This document shows positions 1 to 10,948 of a stretch of 64,000 bases of DNA, in pieces. The notes beneath the pieces were generated by a model. It ran no database searches. It was not told the origin of the DNA and worked only from the letters and a program-made list of their open reading frames with translations. The DNA comes from Hexactinellida sp. DTS-2022. Lineage: Eukaryota; Porifera; Hexactinellida. Numbering within the stretch: the first letter of the stretch is position 1; every line of letters begins with the position of its first letter. Position numbers and translations under genes: made by a program. The DNA lies in assembly GCA_028753945.1 (NCBI GenBank), contig JAPNXP010000011.1:3596001-3660000 (forward strand). The letters are read 5' to 3'.

Positions 1-272
1 TCATGGGACTGTAAATAATTATAGCATGCGCGAGAATAAATATGAGCCTTGAGCGATAATATCTAAAATAAAAATAGAACTATAAAGTAAATTCAGAACT
101 GGATGATCACTACAACAGTCAACTCCTCTATGCTGAAGCTCAAGGACCCCCCCCCCCCCCCATTATTTTATTATATACAAAAGCATTTCAATATTTACGT
201 GTATATCCAAATTGGTTGAGAGCATTTTAAAAAAATCAATAACAATGTCATAAGGAAGTAGTGAATATACAA
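1..272. other. No gene seen; poly-C run
   Basis: AT-rich sequence with no coding signal. A run of 15 C lies at 147-161. If the THAP gene continues beyond its splice donor at 362, part of its first intron lies here. Confidence 0.5.
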
Positions 273-362
273 TTATATAATGTTCAAAGTTTGCGGTAAA
301 CACGTGTTTATAATATATTTGTGCTCAATTAAATCGTTAAAAAAACTAATTAATTGGCATAC

Positions 363-1283
363 CTGCGTTAGGATATTGTATCTTCGCCTATTCTTTGCGA
401 CTGTGGCATTCTCGATCTGACATAAAATAAATTGGAGTCGAGGGAGATAAGTAGAAACGCTAACTTTCTCTTTTAACTCTGATTCTGTGTCATCAAGACT
501 AAATTTCTCAATATTATCCATTGCCTTGATAATGTGCTTTTTCGCTGAATCAATGTGATGTTGCACTATATCTGTGTGATGATCATCATTTAGGTATGAG
601 TAACATTCACTGAGAAGGACTTCAATTTGGCGTACATCTGTCAAGCATTTGATGGATAGGGGGGTAGGTTGGTTATGGCAAAAAGCTTTGGTTCCCAAAT
701 GAGAATTAATTGTTAGGCTGGCTTGGATTGTGATCTTAGAATTTTCTATATGTGGAAGTATGAAATGAACAAAATTATCACAGGTAGACCAAAGTAACCA
801 GTTGTTGAGAGAAATGAGATTAAGCTTTTCCTTTAATACGTCTAAAGTATCTATACTAAACCTCTCCTGAGCAACTTCAGCAGTTTGCTGGCTCTCTTGA
901 ATTGCCTGAACAAAAAACTGAGCTTCTTTCGAGTCCATTTTCAAACGTTTACTCGACGTAGACGATGAGGGTATTGAAAGATACTTAGGACATCCAGGTA
1001 AGATACAAGGAATGGCGCCTTTAAGAAGCACTGGTACCTTTCGAGGAATTTGTTGAATGGATCCACTAGGCCCAGAAGGTACAGAATAATAACGACAGAT
1101 GTCTTCATCACGAAAATGCTTCTCACATACAAATGTGTTTGGGTGAATATCTTCTAGATATAGCGCACTAATCCATTTCTGTCTCAGTTCAGGCGGTTCA
1201 TTGGGGAGTTTGAACACGGTTACGTGCACATCAGTCGAACTGTAGTTCCCTTTACAGGCAGGAGCTGAACATTTGTTAGGCAT
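363..1283 (-). CDS. THAP-domain protein, first coding exon
   Basis: The ATG at 1283 opens a reading frame whose first 90 residues form a THAP zinc finger, a C2CH DNA-binding fold. The ligands are visible as C5, C10, C53 and H56, with the conserved Pro of the FKLP segment at 27, W37, and an RKVPVLLKGAIP segment in place of the usual AVPTIF motif. The remainder (about 110-300) is helical and unrecognised; it could be an N-terminal part of a P-element-like transposase or of a domesticated THAP protein. The frame stays open to 273, but a strong splice donor (CAG then GTATGC, minus strand) falls between 363 and 362 after a complete codon, so the exon probably ends at 363 and the gene continues left of the window. 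THAP proteins act in the nucleus. The fold is clear; host gene versus transposon remnant is open. Confidence 0.8.
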
Positions 1284-1589
1284 AGAAGTAGGCAGAGCTC
1301 CAATTTAGTATGCTAATTACAGATGATTGAAGATAAGATATAAATCAGTAACACATATTCAATAAAAACAAATAATGTCTAGCAATTTCACTTCTACTAC
1401 GTAAATTAAATCCAATATAAACAATTATAAGTATTAGTATTTCAAGCTACTAGCGTTATTAATACTAATGGGTAGATATTAAATATAAATTACAAAACTT
1501 TCTTGTGGTTTGATAATAAAATGGCCTTCGAACTTATCCCTGGTTGGGTTATCAAGGTCAATGGTTAATCCTTATATTGAGTCATCTAT
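1284..1589. other. AT-rich upstream region of the THAP exon
   Basis: No ORF or recognisable element. The promoter of the minus-strand THAP exon should lie here, but no clear core motif is visible. Confidence 0.4.
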
Positions 1590-3110
1590 GCCTTTGTTTA
1601 CTAACACTTCAGTTCAAATGAAAGTGTTAATTATAATTCTATTGTTTCGACTTGTAATCAGGGCCGTTGAGAGCGCTAGCGGGCCCCGGGTCATAATTTT
1701 GGGTGCGGGCCCCCTCTGATATTTTAGGTCCGTTATCGTAAGTGTATAAACTAAACCCAAACTATCGCATTCGTATTATATATATTTACAATTTTAAATA
1801 AATTAAATCCTATTTACTCGTATATTTTATGAATTTTGAAATAGCTATATTAGCCTATATAGCTATAGAGTTTATGATATAGAGGATTTTTGCACCAGAT
1901 TTATGTAGATAAGAAGACATCACAGGTTGTGACTTATTGTTCTAGAATCTAAACAGTCAAAGAAACAAAAATGTTGTTAGCCTATTTACTCGTGGCTGCG
2001 TTTGGATCGGATCCCGTAAACTCAGTTAGTTATGGAAATTTTTTATAACTGATACAAAGTAAGTCAGGACTGGGTTTCTAGGAAGGATTAAATAACCAAG
2101 GTATTACTCTGCCCAGCAAAGTCTGTATTTTACCCTTGACTTGTCTACTTAATACAGCCAATAAAGTCCATGATACCTTGACAGACAGAGTTTCTCGGGC
2201 CCCCTTGGAACCCGGGCCCCGGGGTAATTACCCCGCCTACCCCCCCCTCTCGACGGCCCTGCTTGTAATAATTCTATTGATTCAACTTGTGAGATCGAGT
2301 AGGCTTCTATTTTCTAATTGAAAACTAAGATTTTACATTCCTTAACAACGACAGATTATGTGATTATATTTACTGCAGGAATACTGTTGCCCTATAAATT
2401 TACTGACGTAATTAAGTATAATTAATTAAGTCAGTATATGACTATATAGATGCTCCCAATTTGTTTATTAGGGGTTATCGAGTGTGCGGAATTGAAATTT
2501 GATAGCCAAATTAATTAATTAATTATTTATGACAAAATAATTAAACTTAATAATTGTAAGTTTACATTGAAATTATTATTTATATAATAAATAATATTCA
2601 TAATTATTTATACCAATTAATCAAATATCATAAATCTCAGAGATGATACAAGATAGAAACAAACTTCCAATTTATCAATTGATCCTTATGCCACGTAACA
2701 CCTCTACAAATGGGTTTTGACACCTTGAGGTGATGATGACATCGTCAAAAAACTGTGTTTTTACAATTTTGTGAATTCTATGTTTAGAATGGATTGGTTG
2801 GTGTTGTGTGATTACCCAACACTCACATAAAAAATGCTGACTCATCACTTCTTTTATTCTATTGAAACTTGAATATCTTTGAAATGAATTGAGCTAAAAC
2901 GAAACTTCCACCACTCTAAGGGTCGTTGCCTTTCGAAACACCTTTTTGAAATGGTTTAACACCTTTATTATCCTTCCGTAACCACTCCAAAGAACAGAGT
3001 TTTATTAATTAAGAGCCCAAATTTTCAGGGTAGGTGTCTCTTGGGTTACAGATGTGCACCTGGGGTCAATATTTTTTATTCCATTACTTTTTGTCACATT
3101 TTACACCTGT
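1590..3110 (-). repeat. Diverged copy of the 19.6-29.1 kb repeat unit
   Basis: In minus orientation this stretch carries the same landmarks as the large array. They are the TTTACTAACACTTCA segment near 1597, CAACGACAG near 2347, TTATCGAGTGTGCGG near 2476, the AGATGATACAAGATAGAAAC segment near 2641, and CACCTTGAGGTGATGATGAC near 2721. It is split by a hAT insertion at 1659-2261. Its end near 3020-3110 resembles the variant unit at 57.4 kb. Noncoding. Confidence 0.75.
1659..2261. mobile_element. Non-autonomous hAT element with exact 8-bp TSD
   Basis: Terminal inverted repeats begin CAGGGCCGTTGAGAG on the left and read CAGGGCCGTCGAGAG on the right (14 of 15 identical). The element is flanked by the perfect 8-bp duplication CTTGTAAT at 1651-1658 and 2262-2269. 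The 603-bp interior has GC-rich ends (runs of GGGCCCC) and an AT-rich core with no transposase ORF. It interrupts the repeat copy at 1590-3110; joining the flanks restores the uninterrupted sequence seen in the array. It would need an autonomous hAT transposase supplied elsewhere. Confidence 0.9.
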
Positions 3111-3383
3111 TTAATGTTCCAACAGTAACAATAAATAGTGCGCGAATATTCAATTGATATGCATTCGATAGAGAATTTAATTCTACACCTTTTCACTGTT
3201 CACGAATTTTCAAATTGCGCTTAGTTTGTCCCACAATTGAGTTGCAAATTCCCTTTCTTTACTAACACTTCATTTCAATTAAAGCGTTAATCTAATTCTA
3301 TTGTTTCTACTAGTGATAACTATATTTATTCAGCTTGTGAGTTCGAGTAGGCGTATATTTCAGCTTGTTACATTCAGATTGAT

Positions 3384-3468
3384 GCATACAAATAACTCAC
3401 ACAACAGGTTTCCTTTATTAGGCATTCATACAAATAACTCAACACAACAGGTTTCCCTTAATTAGGCA
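3384..3468 (+). repeat. Two direct copies of a ~43-bp unit
   Basis: The segment containing ACAAATAACTCA, CACAACAGGTTTCC and TTAGGCATTCAT is repeated twice in tandem. It lies upstream of the 2A exon, in what would be the Helentron 5' region. Confidence 0.8.
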
Positions 3469-3843
3469 TTCATTGCTGATTATATATACTAGAAATTCGG
3501 GGTTTTAATTCAAACTAACTTATCGATTATTTCATTGACTTTTTCTATTTTCTTTCATTATTTTCCAAACTATACAAAGCTCATACATTTTTGAGGTAAG
3601 TAGTATTGCTTATTTTAATTTCTTGTCAAATAATTTATCAGTTGAGATTAATAATTTTACAATTTTATTTTACCAAGTCGACTATTCTTTACATAATGTA
3701 GTTAATATATATATATCATTTTATCATATTTTGTTAATAAACTTTTTATTAATTAAACGCTCATTAGTAAACTTGGAATAATAACAGAGATTATAAAATT
3801 TCATCACCATTGTTAATTATTATTACATTTATTTATTGAGTAG
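3469..3843 (+). promoter_or_regulatory. Putative Helentron 5' leader with a UTR intron
   Basis: A good splice donor (TTTTTGAG then GTAAGTAG) starts at 3596 and an acceptor-like TTTATTGAGTAG ends at 3843, two bases before the ATG at 3846. This suggests a noncoding first exon ending at 3595 and a short 5'-UTR intron. No TATA box or start site can be placed with confidence. Inference only. Confidence 0.35.
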
Positions 3844-4098
3844 ATATGATTTCTCTTGAGCTTTGGAGATCACGAATTGGAGGCTGGGGAGGAAAAGGTA
3901 GATTACCTAGAGCCTGTGATGAGACACATAATTTCTACCCCATTACGAAACAGGCGGGTACGATATTAGCACTATCGTGTTGCCTGTTATTGGTTGTAAT
4001 CAGGATGCTCCTTGTGATCGGCGGAGTAGAGCTAAATCCTGGACCTACCGGAGGAGATCCTAATGCCTCATCTCCTGAAGACTTCTCATCTGAAACCG
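3844..4098 (+). CDS. 2A-like leader exon, probably Helentron exon 1
   Basis: The ATG at 3846 follows an in-frame stop at 3837. Residues 41-58 are hydrophobic (CCLLLVVIRMLLVI) and run directly into GGVELNPGP at 59-67. This is the form of a 2A-like ribosome-skipping signal (D-V/I-E-x-N-P-G-P), here with Gly where Asp is usual, so activity is uncertain. In the 2A family the ribosome fails to join the final Gly and Pro and releases the upstream peptide. In echinoderms and some retrotransposons such N-terminal 2A sequences can also act as signal peptides. A donor (ACCG then GTAATT) follows at 4099 with one base of a codon left over. Joining to the acceptor at 12019/12020 gives an in-frame GAT codon leading into the ORF at 12025. 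The exon could instead belong to an unrelated retrotransposon fragment. Confidence 0.6.
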
Positions 4099-4309
4099 GT
4101 AATTATTTCATTGTCATTTAATTATGAAGTTTATTATTAATTAAGTATTTCCATATTTTCGAAGCGAATTATCCATTTAATTTAATTAACTATGAAAGGA
4201 TGTCATCGATAATTCTTAAAATCAATAGTTAACGGTTTTTTGTCTAAATCAGCCATCTTCTCCATGATCTAAGTACACTGAATACTATGAGGTACTATAT
4301 GATATTACA
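4099..4309 (+). other. Left part of Helentron intron 1
   Basis: Noncoding AT-rich sequence between the 2A exon donor and the MULE. Without the MULE and one duplicated 9-mer, the intron would be about 638 bp. Confidence 0.45.
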
Positions 4310-4440
4310 GGGATACAGACAATTCGTGACAAGACAATTCGTGACGAGACAATTCGTGACAGACAATTCGTGACAAGACAATTCGTGACAGAGACAATTC
4401 GTGACAGAGACAATTCGTGACAGGACAATTCGTGACAATT
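4310..4440 (+). repeat. Left-end MULE subterminal tandem repeat
   Basis: Nine or so head-to-tail copies of an about 13-16 bp unit based on GACAATTCGTGAC. Its mirror image is at 11446-11583. Such subterminal repeats are candidate transposase binding sites. Confidence 0.9.
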
Positions 4441-4674
4441 TTAATATACTACATAGGACTCTCACTATAGACACGGGTCATAATGTATGCTCCCAATTGC
4501 AAATACCGTATTTCTCCGAATAAGCGCCCGACGCTTATTGTTTTCGTGGACCAATTTTATCCTGATTTTTTTGAAAAATCCAGAAAATATATTTTGGTGG
4601 GTTCCATTGGTTTTCAGCGACAGTATAGATACCGTAGTTGCCAAAATCAATGTAATTACTGCCCAGATATATTT

Positions 4675-4821
4675 CAGGGCCGTAGCCACTGGTCAGGTTG
4701 GTCAGGTTTCAACCTGACCACTTTTAGTTGGTTGGACAGGTTAACCTGAACCCTTGGCCCTGTTGGTACTGTATCCAGCCCGGTCTAACCTGACCACTTT
4801 TAATTGGTGGCTACGGCACTG
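4675..4821. mobile_element. Small hAT-like MITE inside the MULE left arm
   Basis: The ends are CAGGGCCGTAGCCAC (left) and, reversed, CAGTGCCGTAGCCAC (right). The interior has repeated AACCTGACC/GGTCAGGTT motifs. It is absent from the right MULE arm. The flanks share only TATTT, not the 8 bp expected of hAT, so the duplication may have decayed or the class call may be wrong. The ends and interior resemble those at 34105 and 39995. Confidence 0.6.
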
Positions 4822-4925
4822 TATTTGTGTAACTTGAGACAAGCATACTGTTTGTTAACTAATTGAAAAAGGTAAAGTTTATTATGAATGATGTCTATGT
4901 TAATATGAATCTTAATGAATGTATA

Positions 4926-5275
4926 TGTTACACGCAAATCGTGAAATTGCCTATTTCATGTATTGGGCAAACAAATTGCTCAATGCGGGTAATGGGCAAT
5001 TGTATTGTCCATTTCATGTATTGAGCAATTTGTTTGCCCAATACATGAAATGGTCATTCAAGCATTACACACTTCACGAAATGTGTAATGCTTTTTATAT
5101 AAGTTGCACGCAATTCGTGAAATTGTCTATTTCATGTATTGGGCAAACAAATTGCTCAATGCGTGTAATAGGCAATTGTATTTTCCATTTCATGGAATAG
5201 ACATTAGGTCGCTCATTTCATGAAATGGTCATTCAAGTATTGCACACTTCATGAAATGTGCAATGCTGTTTATCT
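4926..5275 (+). repeat. Left TIR region of the Ginger element
   Basis: Two diverged tandem copies (about 4926-5095 and 5106-5275) of a block rich in short palindromes such as ATTTCATGTATTGGGCAAAC. Matched in inverse by 7630-7922. Confidence 0.85.
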
Positions 5276-5394
5276 AACGATTTCTAGAAAATTCCCCCCC
5301 CCCCAACCCCCTCATTAAATAGACATTAAAATTGGGTAGCACATGATATTATTTAAATAACACAACAATGTTGTCTAGCTGTTTTCAACTCGGA
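5276..5394. other. Ginger 3' noncoding, C-rich run
   Basis: Short spacer between the left terminal repeat and the end of the integrase gene, with a C-rich tract near 5296-5312. Confidence 0.5.
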
Positions 5395-7203
5395 CTAATC
5401 TATATTGTCACATGATCCTTTCCCATGACAAGCGCTGTTGCATTTTAGCCCGGCCTTCAAACATGAACAACGTTTTGTTAAACAATTGCTCTTGCAATGA
5501 CATCTACGAAATCCCTGACCACCACATATACCCTGTGCTCGAACAATTTCGCGAATCGATGATTCTCCATCTGGTATATCTTCTAACTTCATTCCTGTAA
5601 ATTTAATAAACTCAATTTGATTTCTTGCTAGTCGGCCTCTTATTTTTGCACTTCTGGTTCCTATTCGATAACCTCTTTGATCAAATTCCAAAACAAGCCC
5701 AATAATATTTGGTGGATCACCTTTGCTCCGATCAAACTGGGATACAGGCACAGCAACACTATCACCGATACGAAGTGGACGGAGGGTGCAAGTACTGCGT
5801 GCAATCATTTTTTTCGCTTGTTTTTCAATACCTTTGCAAGCTTCTATTCGTGCACGTTTTGCAGGATGACTTTCATTACCACTAAGGCCCGAGTGTTGAG
5901 AATTTGAAACAGTTGTATGATGTAATTCTGGATCTTTTTCCTGTATTATATCACCAAAAATTGCTTCAGCACTGTTATGGTCTAGTGCAGTCGTGTTCGC
6001 TGGAAGTAGATGAGCAGTTTCATCGTCCATTCAAGTTGTGGCCATTGGAAGTAGATGAGCAGTTTCATCGTCCATTGAAGTTGGGGCCATTGGAAGTAGG
6101 TGAGCAGTTTCATCGTCCAGTGAAGTTGGGGCCATTGGAAGTGAATGAGTACTTTCATCATCAAGATTACCATCACCAGGCGAAACTATTGTTCCTGGAT
6201 TATTAGAATTAATATCCCCGTTTTCAACTTCACAGATTTGAAGTTCAAGATCTTCTTCCAATATACCTGTACCTATTTTATCAAGAAAATCTGTTGGCAG
6301 AATACTTTTCAATCCACACCGTGGTTTGTTACCAGTCAGTGCTTTATACGGTTCCATTCCGATTGTTTCATGAAATGAAGTGTTCATAGACCATTGCACA
6401 AAACGGATCCCATAGCTCCATTTGGATGTATTATTATCTCGCATCCAAGCCATCAATTGATTCTTCATATCACCATTGCTCCGCTCGACTGATCCTTGAC
6501 TTTGGGGATGACGGGGACGTCCATTCACAAGAATAAGTTCTGGCCAAAGAGTTGAAAGTTCGTGAATCACTTGTCCCGTAAATTCACGACCATTATCTGA
6601 TTGTAGGATATGTGGTGCACCAAAGTCTAGGAATATCAAAAGCAATTGATTTGCAACTTCTGTAGCTGTTTTTCTTTGTAGAGGACGAATAACATGGAAT
6701 TTTGTTAGATATTCTATGTAGTGCAATATAAAACGGTAATTACCATCTTTGTTAGTTTGCATATCAACAAGATCCACCTGACCACGTTCATTTAAGTCTT
6801 TCACTGTTAGAGGATGTATAACTACTCCAGAAGCAGTCTCTCGTCTTGATCTCTTCTCTGCACATCTTTCACAACGTTTTATATATTCCTGGACAAGGTA
6901 ACGTGGGATATTGGCAAATTTATCTTGTATCTTTTTGTGAGTTTTCTTTTCACCTCCATGACCTGTTGCGATATGCATAGAAAAGATTACATTAATAACT
7001 TCCTCTTTTGTTGCCATATATTTTCCATTCCGTTTAGTAACCTTAGTAACAGATCCAATACTTACTAAGGAATAAACATTCAAAATATTGTAATCTTCTC
7101 TTGGAAGAGATCTGCCTGTTTTTCCTCTTCTTAATACATCGATAACATATTTTTCATAATTCTTATCCCATATAGTTTGATTTTCTGCCACTATACCCTC
7201 CAT
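5395..7203 (-). pseudogene. Ginger integrase-like transposase, one nonsense codon
   Basis: A single reading frame from the ATG at 7203 to the stop at 5395, broken only by a TGA at 6033-6031 (390 + 211 codons). Residues 77-114 form an HHCC zinc finger (H77, H82, C111, C114). The retroviral-type integrase core follows with D144 or D147 (VDLVDM), D203 (QSDNGREF) and E240 (SQGSVERSNG), so the catalytic triad is intact. Next come four or so copies of a 15-residue repeat around LDDETAHLLPMAPTS; the TGA replaces a serine codon (TCA) of this repeat. The last 45 residues are a cysteine-rich motif (CHCKSNCLTKRCSC, then CNSACH), similar to the tail of KRBA2-like integrases derived from Ginger. The function would be strand transfer of the transposon ends. 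No introns are seen. One substitution separates it from a full-length frame. Confidence 0.88.
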
Positions 7204-7423
7204 ATCTAATATTAATCCACCAAAATGAAAAACGAAAGCATTGATATTTCCGGATTGAAATCATTTATAAATGAAGAATACTTTTATATGCCTTGTATGT
7301 AATTATAAGCATTATTATAGATTGTGTTGAAAATTGATTATATTGAAGTAACGTGTTATTAGGACAACATTGTTATATTTAATTAGTGGTGTTGAAAATT
7401 GATCATATTTGAAATACTTGCTA

Positions 7424-7629
7424 GAGAAATACTTGGAAGAGAATACTTGGAAGAGATTTCAATACTTGGTAGAGAAATACTTGGAGAAATTATATTTGAA
7501 ATACTTGGTAAAATACTTGGAAATACTTGTTAGAACTGGTAGAATACTTGGAAATACTTGGTAGAAATACTTGGTACTTGGTAGAGAAATTATATTTGAA
7601 ATACTTGGTAGAGAAATACTTGGTAGAGA
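7424..7629 (+). repeat. Minisatellite, ATACTTGGTAGAGAA-like units
   Basis: A dozen or more irregular copies of a GAAATACTTGGTAGA motif (10-24 bp period) lie between the integrase start and the right Ginger end, that is, in its 5' noncoding region. Confidence 0.8.
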
Positions 7630-7922
7630 TTTCATGAAGTGTGCAATACTTGAATGACCATTTCATGAAATGAGCGACCTAATGTCTAATCCATGAAATG
7701 GACAATACAATTACCCATTACACGCATCGAGCAATTTGTTTGCCCAATACATGAAATAGACAATTTCACGATTTGCGTGTAACATACTTGAATGACCATT
7801 TCATGAAATGAGCGACCTAATGTCTATTCCATGAAATGGACAATACAATTGCCTATTACACGCATTGAGCAATTTGTTTGCCCAATACATGAAATAGGCA
7901 ATTTCACGATTTGGGTGTAACA
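7630..7922 (-). repeat. Right TIR region of the Ginger element
   Basis: Inverse copies of the left-end block, again duplicated (about 7636-7790 and 7791-7922). Confidence 0.85.
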
Positions 7923-7989
7923 TATATATGGTGTCATTGTGAGGCAAGTACGTATACTAATAATGATCAAGGAATGAGTCAAAGGAATT

Positions 7990-8862
7990 ATACCCATGAA
8001 CCTAATTGCGCACTAGCAAATTTTTGCTAAAAGTTGCGCACCTCTGGGCGCGCATTACGCAAACCAAATGGAGATCTGGCGACAACTACAATTCGTACTA
8101 TAGTTAATTAAAAATGAACACTTCTCAATATGGTCATATTAGAGATAACTTGTAAATAGATTATAGAATCTATGTAGAGTGCCAAATATTTATCATAGAA
8201 TTTAGAGTGACAAAATATACAATTCTTTCCTAATATGTATTGTTCAAGTAGTCAAGTATATGTTTATGATTTCCTTGTTATATACTACAATACCACTATA
8301 TATACTACGAGCCCTTCGGTCTCGGTCGCTTTGCGACAGATCGGTGCTACGCACCTCAAGTTAACTTACTCCTCACACGTTATGATTTTGAATTTTCATT
8401 AATTTGTTTACCTATTTGTGTAAACAACAACAACAACAACAACAAATACTCATATTAGAATTTTATAAATGCGAAATTCGTGTTCAGCACACTTGTTTAC
8501 TTATAATACCCGTTGAGAGCTAACTTCTATGTTGATTTTGAATATTCGTCAATTTGTTTACCTTATTGTGTAAACAACAACAAATATTCATATTAGAAAT
8601 TTATAAATGCGAAATTCGTGTTCAGCATACTTGTTTACCTATTATATCATTTGTTTACCAATTATAACATTTGAAAGTTAGTTTATATCCCAATATTAAT
8701 TGCGGTTTCTATTCCCCCATCACTTTAATACAATCCGGACAAACAAACAAACAAACAAACAAACACACAACAATCGAGATTTAATAATATAGATATAGTA
8801 TACGTGCAACTAAATTCTTATCCACTGGAAATACAATATTCAAGATACTTTATTATTGAGAT
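7990..8862 (+). other. MULE leader with two ~140-bp direct repeats
   Basis: Two diverged direct copies, about 8385-8500 and 8528-8650, contain AATTTGTTTACC, GTGTAAACAACAACAA and AAATGCGAAATTCGTGTTCAGC. A CAAACAAACAAA run lies near 8740. A related sequence occurs in the opposite sense at 53.03-53.15 kb. At 8300-8365 there is a GC-rich palindromic stretch (GAGCCCTTCGGTCTCGGTCG) shared with 48.33-48.40 kb. Noncoding; it may hold the transposase promoter or another small insertion. Confidence 0.55.
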
Positions 8863-10930
8863 ATGAATTATATGGATATTCCTTGGTCTCTTTTTGCCAA
8901 TACTCCCTTTGGTAGTGATTATACCAACATAAATTCAAAATGTTTGGCCAATGAATCGGACATTGTTCAACTACGAAATAAAATCACTGAATTGGACGCA
9001 TTAACCTTCCGAGCGCTAGTTAAACGGAAGAAAACTACCCGATTATTACTGGCTAAATATTTAACTATTCTTCAAACAAACTCAACAACCTCTACATCAA
9101 TAACCGATGCTTTCAGCATACTTATTGAAATTAGCGGCAATAGTGAAGTTGTTATTCTCAGAATTGTTCAAGAAGAGATTGGTGCCAATACGAGTGTAGA
9201 TCTCTTTGTTTTTGCAATATTGCAGGGTTTTCCACTTGTTTGGAAAGATACCCATTTATTTACAGAACTGAGAACTTTGATAGACCAAACTTTGATAGTT
9301 TATCTGGAACAACAAGCTCTAAATGATCAGGCTGCAGCAGTCAACTCAAGTATCATCGAAATACTAAGAGATTTGTCATCAAATGGTCAAAATGAAAAGA
9401 TCATTGAAAATGTTGACATTAGCTCAGAATCTGAATCTATTTTGGAAGATTGTATAAATCAAGATGAATCTACTTCGTACCTTGAACGTAGAGAAGAAGT
9501 TGATAATGAAACAGAAATGAAATTTTGCAAAACAGAGCGAGGCAAACCTTGCATTCTGGAAAAAGGTTATACGTATACAAAGCATCGTGTCTCCCAAAAT
9601 ACAATTCAATGGCAATGTGTAGAGAGAAAATCATGTAGAGCCAGGATACACACCATTGATTCAAAGGTCGTTAAAAGGTCCAATGAACATACCCATGAAC
9701 CTAATTCTAAAATATTTCATTGTAATGAGGTTAAAGCCGGAATCAAACGAAGAGCAGCAGAATCTCAAGAGCCAACTCATTCAATTGTTGCCAGCAAGAT
9801 TTCGAAATTGGAGGAAGAATCTGCTGTTTCTCTTCCCAGGTTGGATAGTTTGAAGACAACTATATGCCGAGCGCGTAAGAAGGCAGAAAATGTCCCTTCC
9901 GAACCAACTTCACTAGATGAGCTTCAAATCCCAGAAGTTTATACAAGGACTAGTAAAGGCGAACCTTTCTTGTTGTATGATTCTGGCTCTGATGCTGAAA
10001 ACACAAGAATTATTATTTTCGGAACTCAATCCAATCTAGCAACACTGAACACTTCCAGTATATGGTTAGCAGATGGAACATTCAAGGTGGCACCGAAGTT
10101 ATTTCTTCAATTATATGTTATCCATGGATTAAAGGGGGGGCCAGATCCTTTCGAAAATGGACATATTTTGCCAAGCTTATTTGTATTATTGCCATCAAAA
10201 TCTGAGAACATATACAACATAATGTGGCGCAAAATAAAGGATTTATGTCCAACAGCTGTCCTTCACACATTATCGTCGACTTTGAAAAGGCATCAATTAA
10301 CGCTTTTAGAGAGAACTTTCCTCACACAACAATCAAAGGGTGTTTTTTTTCCATTTGACCCAGAATGTGTGGCGGAAGATCCAAGAATTTGGTCTACAGT
10401 CGCGATATACCCAAGATCCTATTTTTGCATTAAAACTCAGGATGCTACCAGCACTTGCGTTTGCCACTCCGACGGACGTACCTGATTTATTTAGGGAGGT
10501 GTTTATGGAATTGCCGACAGAAGCATATGATTTGGCGATATATTTTGAAACAACCTATGTTGGAAGACATATTTCAAGCTCAATTCATGTTCCAAGCATG
10601 TTTCCAATTGAAATGTGGAATAACCATCAACTGGTGAATCATGGTATTCCAAGAACCACAAACGCTATAGAGGCTTGGCATAGATCGTTCAACCATTTAA
10701 TGTCATGCCAACATCCCTCCATCTGGAAATTCATTAACCTATTAAAAAAAGAGCAAGGGCTGGTTGAAATTAAACGAGCATTTTATATGAGTGGAAGAAA
10801 TCCAGCTAAAAGGAAGAAATATCAAGACCAAGAAAAGGCTCTAAAGATCCTGATTGACGGTTACCTAACCCGCCCGAAGTTAGAGTTTTTAAAAGGAAAT
10901 GCTTACAGATTTGAATTCTCCTCACAGTAA
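8863..10930 (+). pseudogene. FLYWCH-MULE transposase with two frameshifts
   Basis: The ATG at 8863 begins a frame with an N-terminal helical region. A FLYWCH-type zinc finger follows (about 9520-9700; CVERKSCRARIHT then HTHEP). The MULE RNase H-fold core comes next. The first catalytic Asp is in WLADGTFKVAP (10.07 kb), the second in a DFEKA segment readable only in another frame (about 10.28 kb), and the Glu in TTNAIEAWHRSF (10.67 kb). The frame changes first between 10262 and 10276 and again at a run of eight T at 10343-10350, after which the C-terminal part reads to 10930. Two small indels therefore inactivate it. It is the transposase gene of the 4310-11583 element and would bind its terminal repeats and excise it. 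Confidence 0.88.
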
Positions 10931-10948
10931 ACAGAAATAAATAAATAA

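Larger units (their letters stand above)
4926..7922 (-). mobile_element. Ginger-type DNA transposon nested in the MULE
   Basis: Ends are TGTTACACGCAAATCGTG (left) and, reversed, TGTTACACCCAAATCGTG (right), flanked by the 4-bp duplication TATA (4922-4925, 7923-7926). TGTT ends and 4-bp duplications fit Ginger transposons, cut-and-paste elements with a retrovirus-like integrase. Each end holds two diverged copies of an about 150-180 bp block. The single gene is on the minus strand (5395-7203). Removing the 2,997 bp plus one TATA restores the MULE arm, which reads on uninterrupted in the right-hand copy at 10.96-11.06 kb, so the insertion is later than the MULE. Confidence 0.9.

Noticed and set aside
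4465..4749. Overlapping ORFs on both strands in the MULE left arm
   Set aside because: They lie in inverted-repeat DNA, and the same sequence reads as different ORFs in the right arm; no domain.
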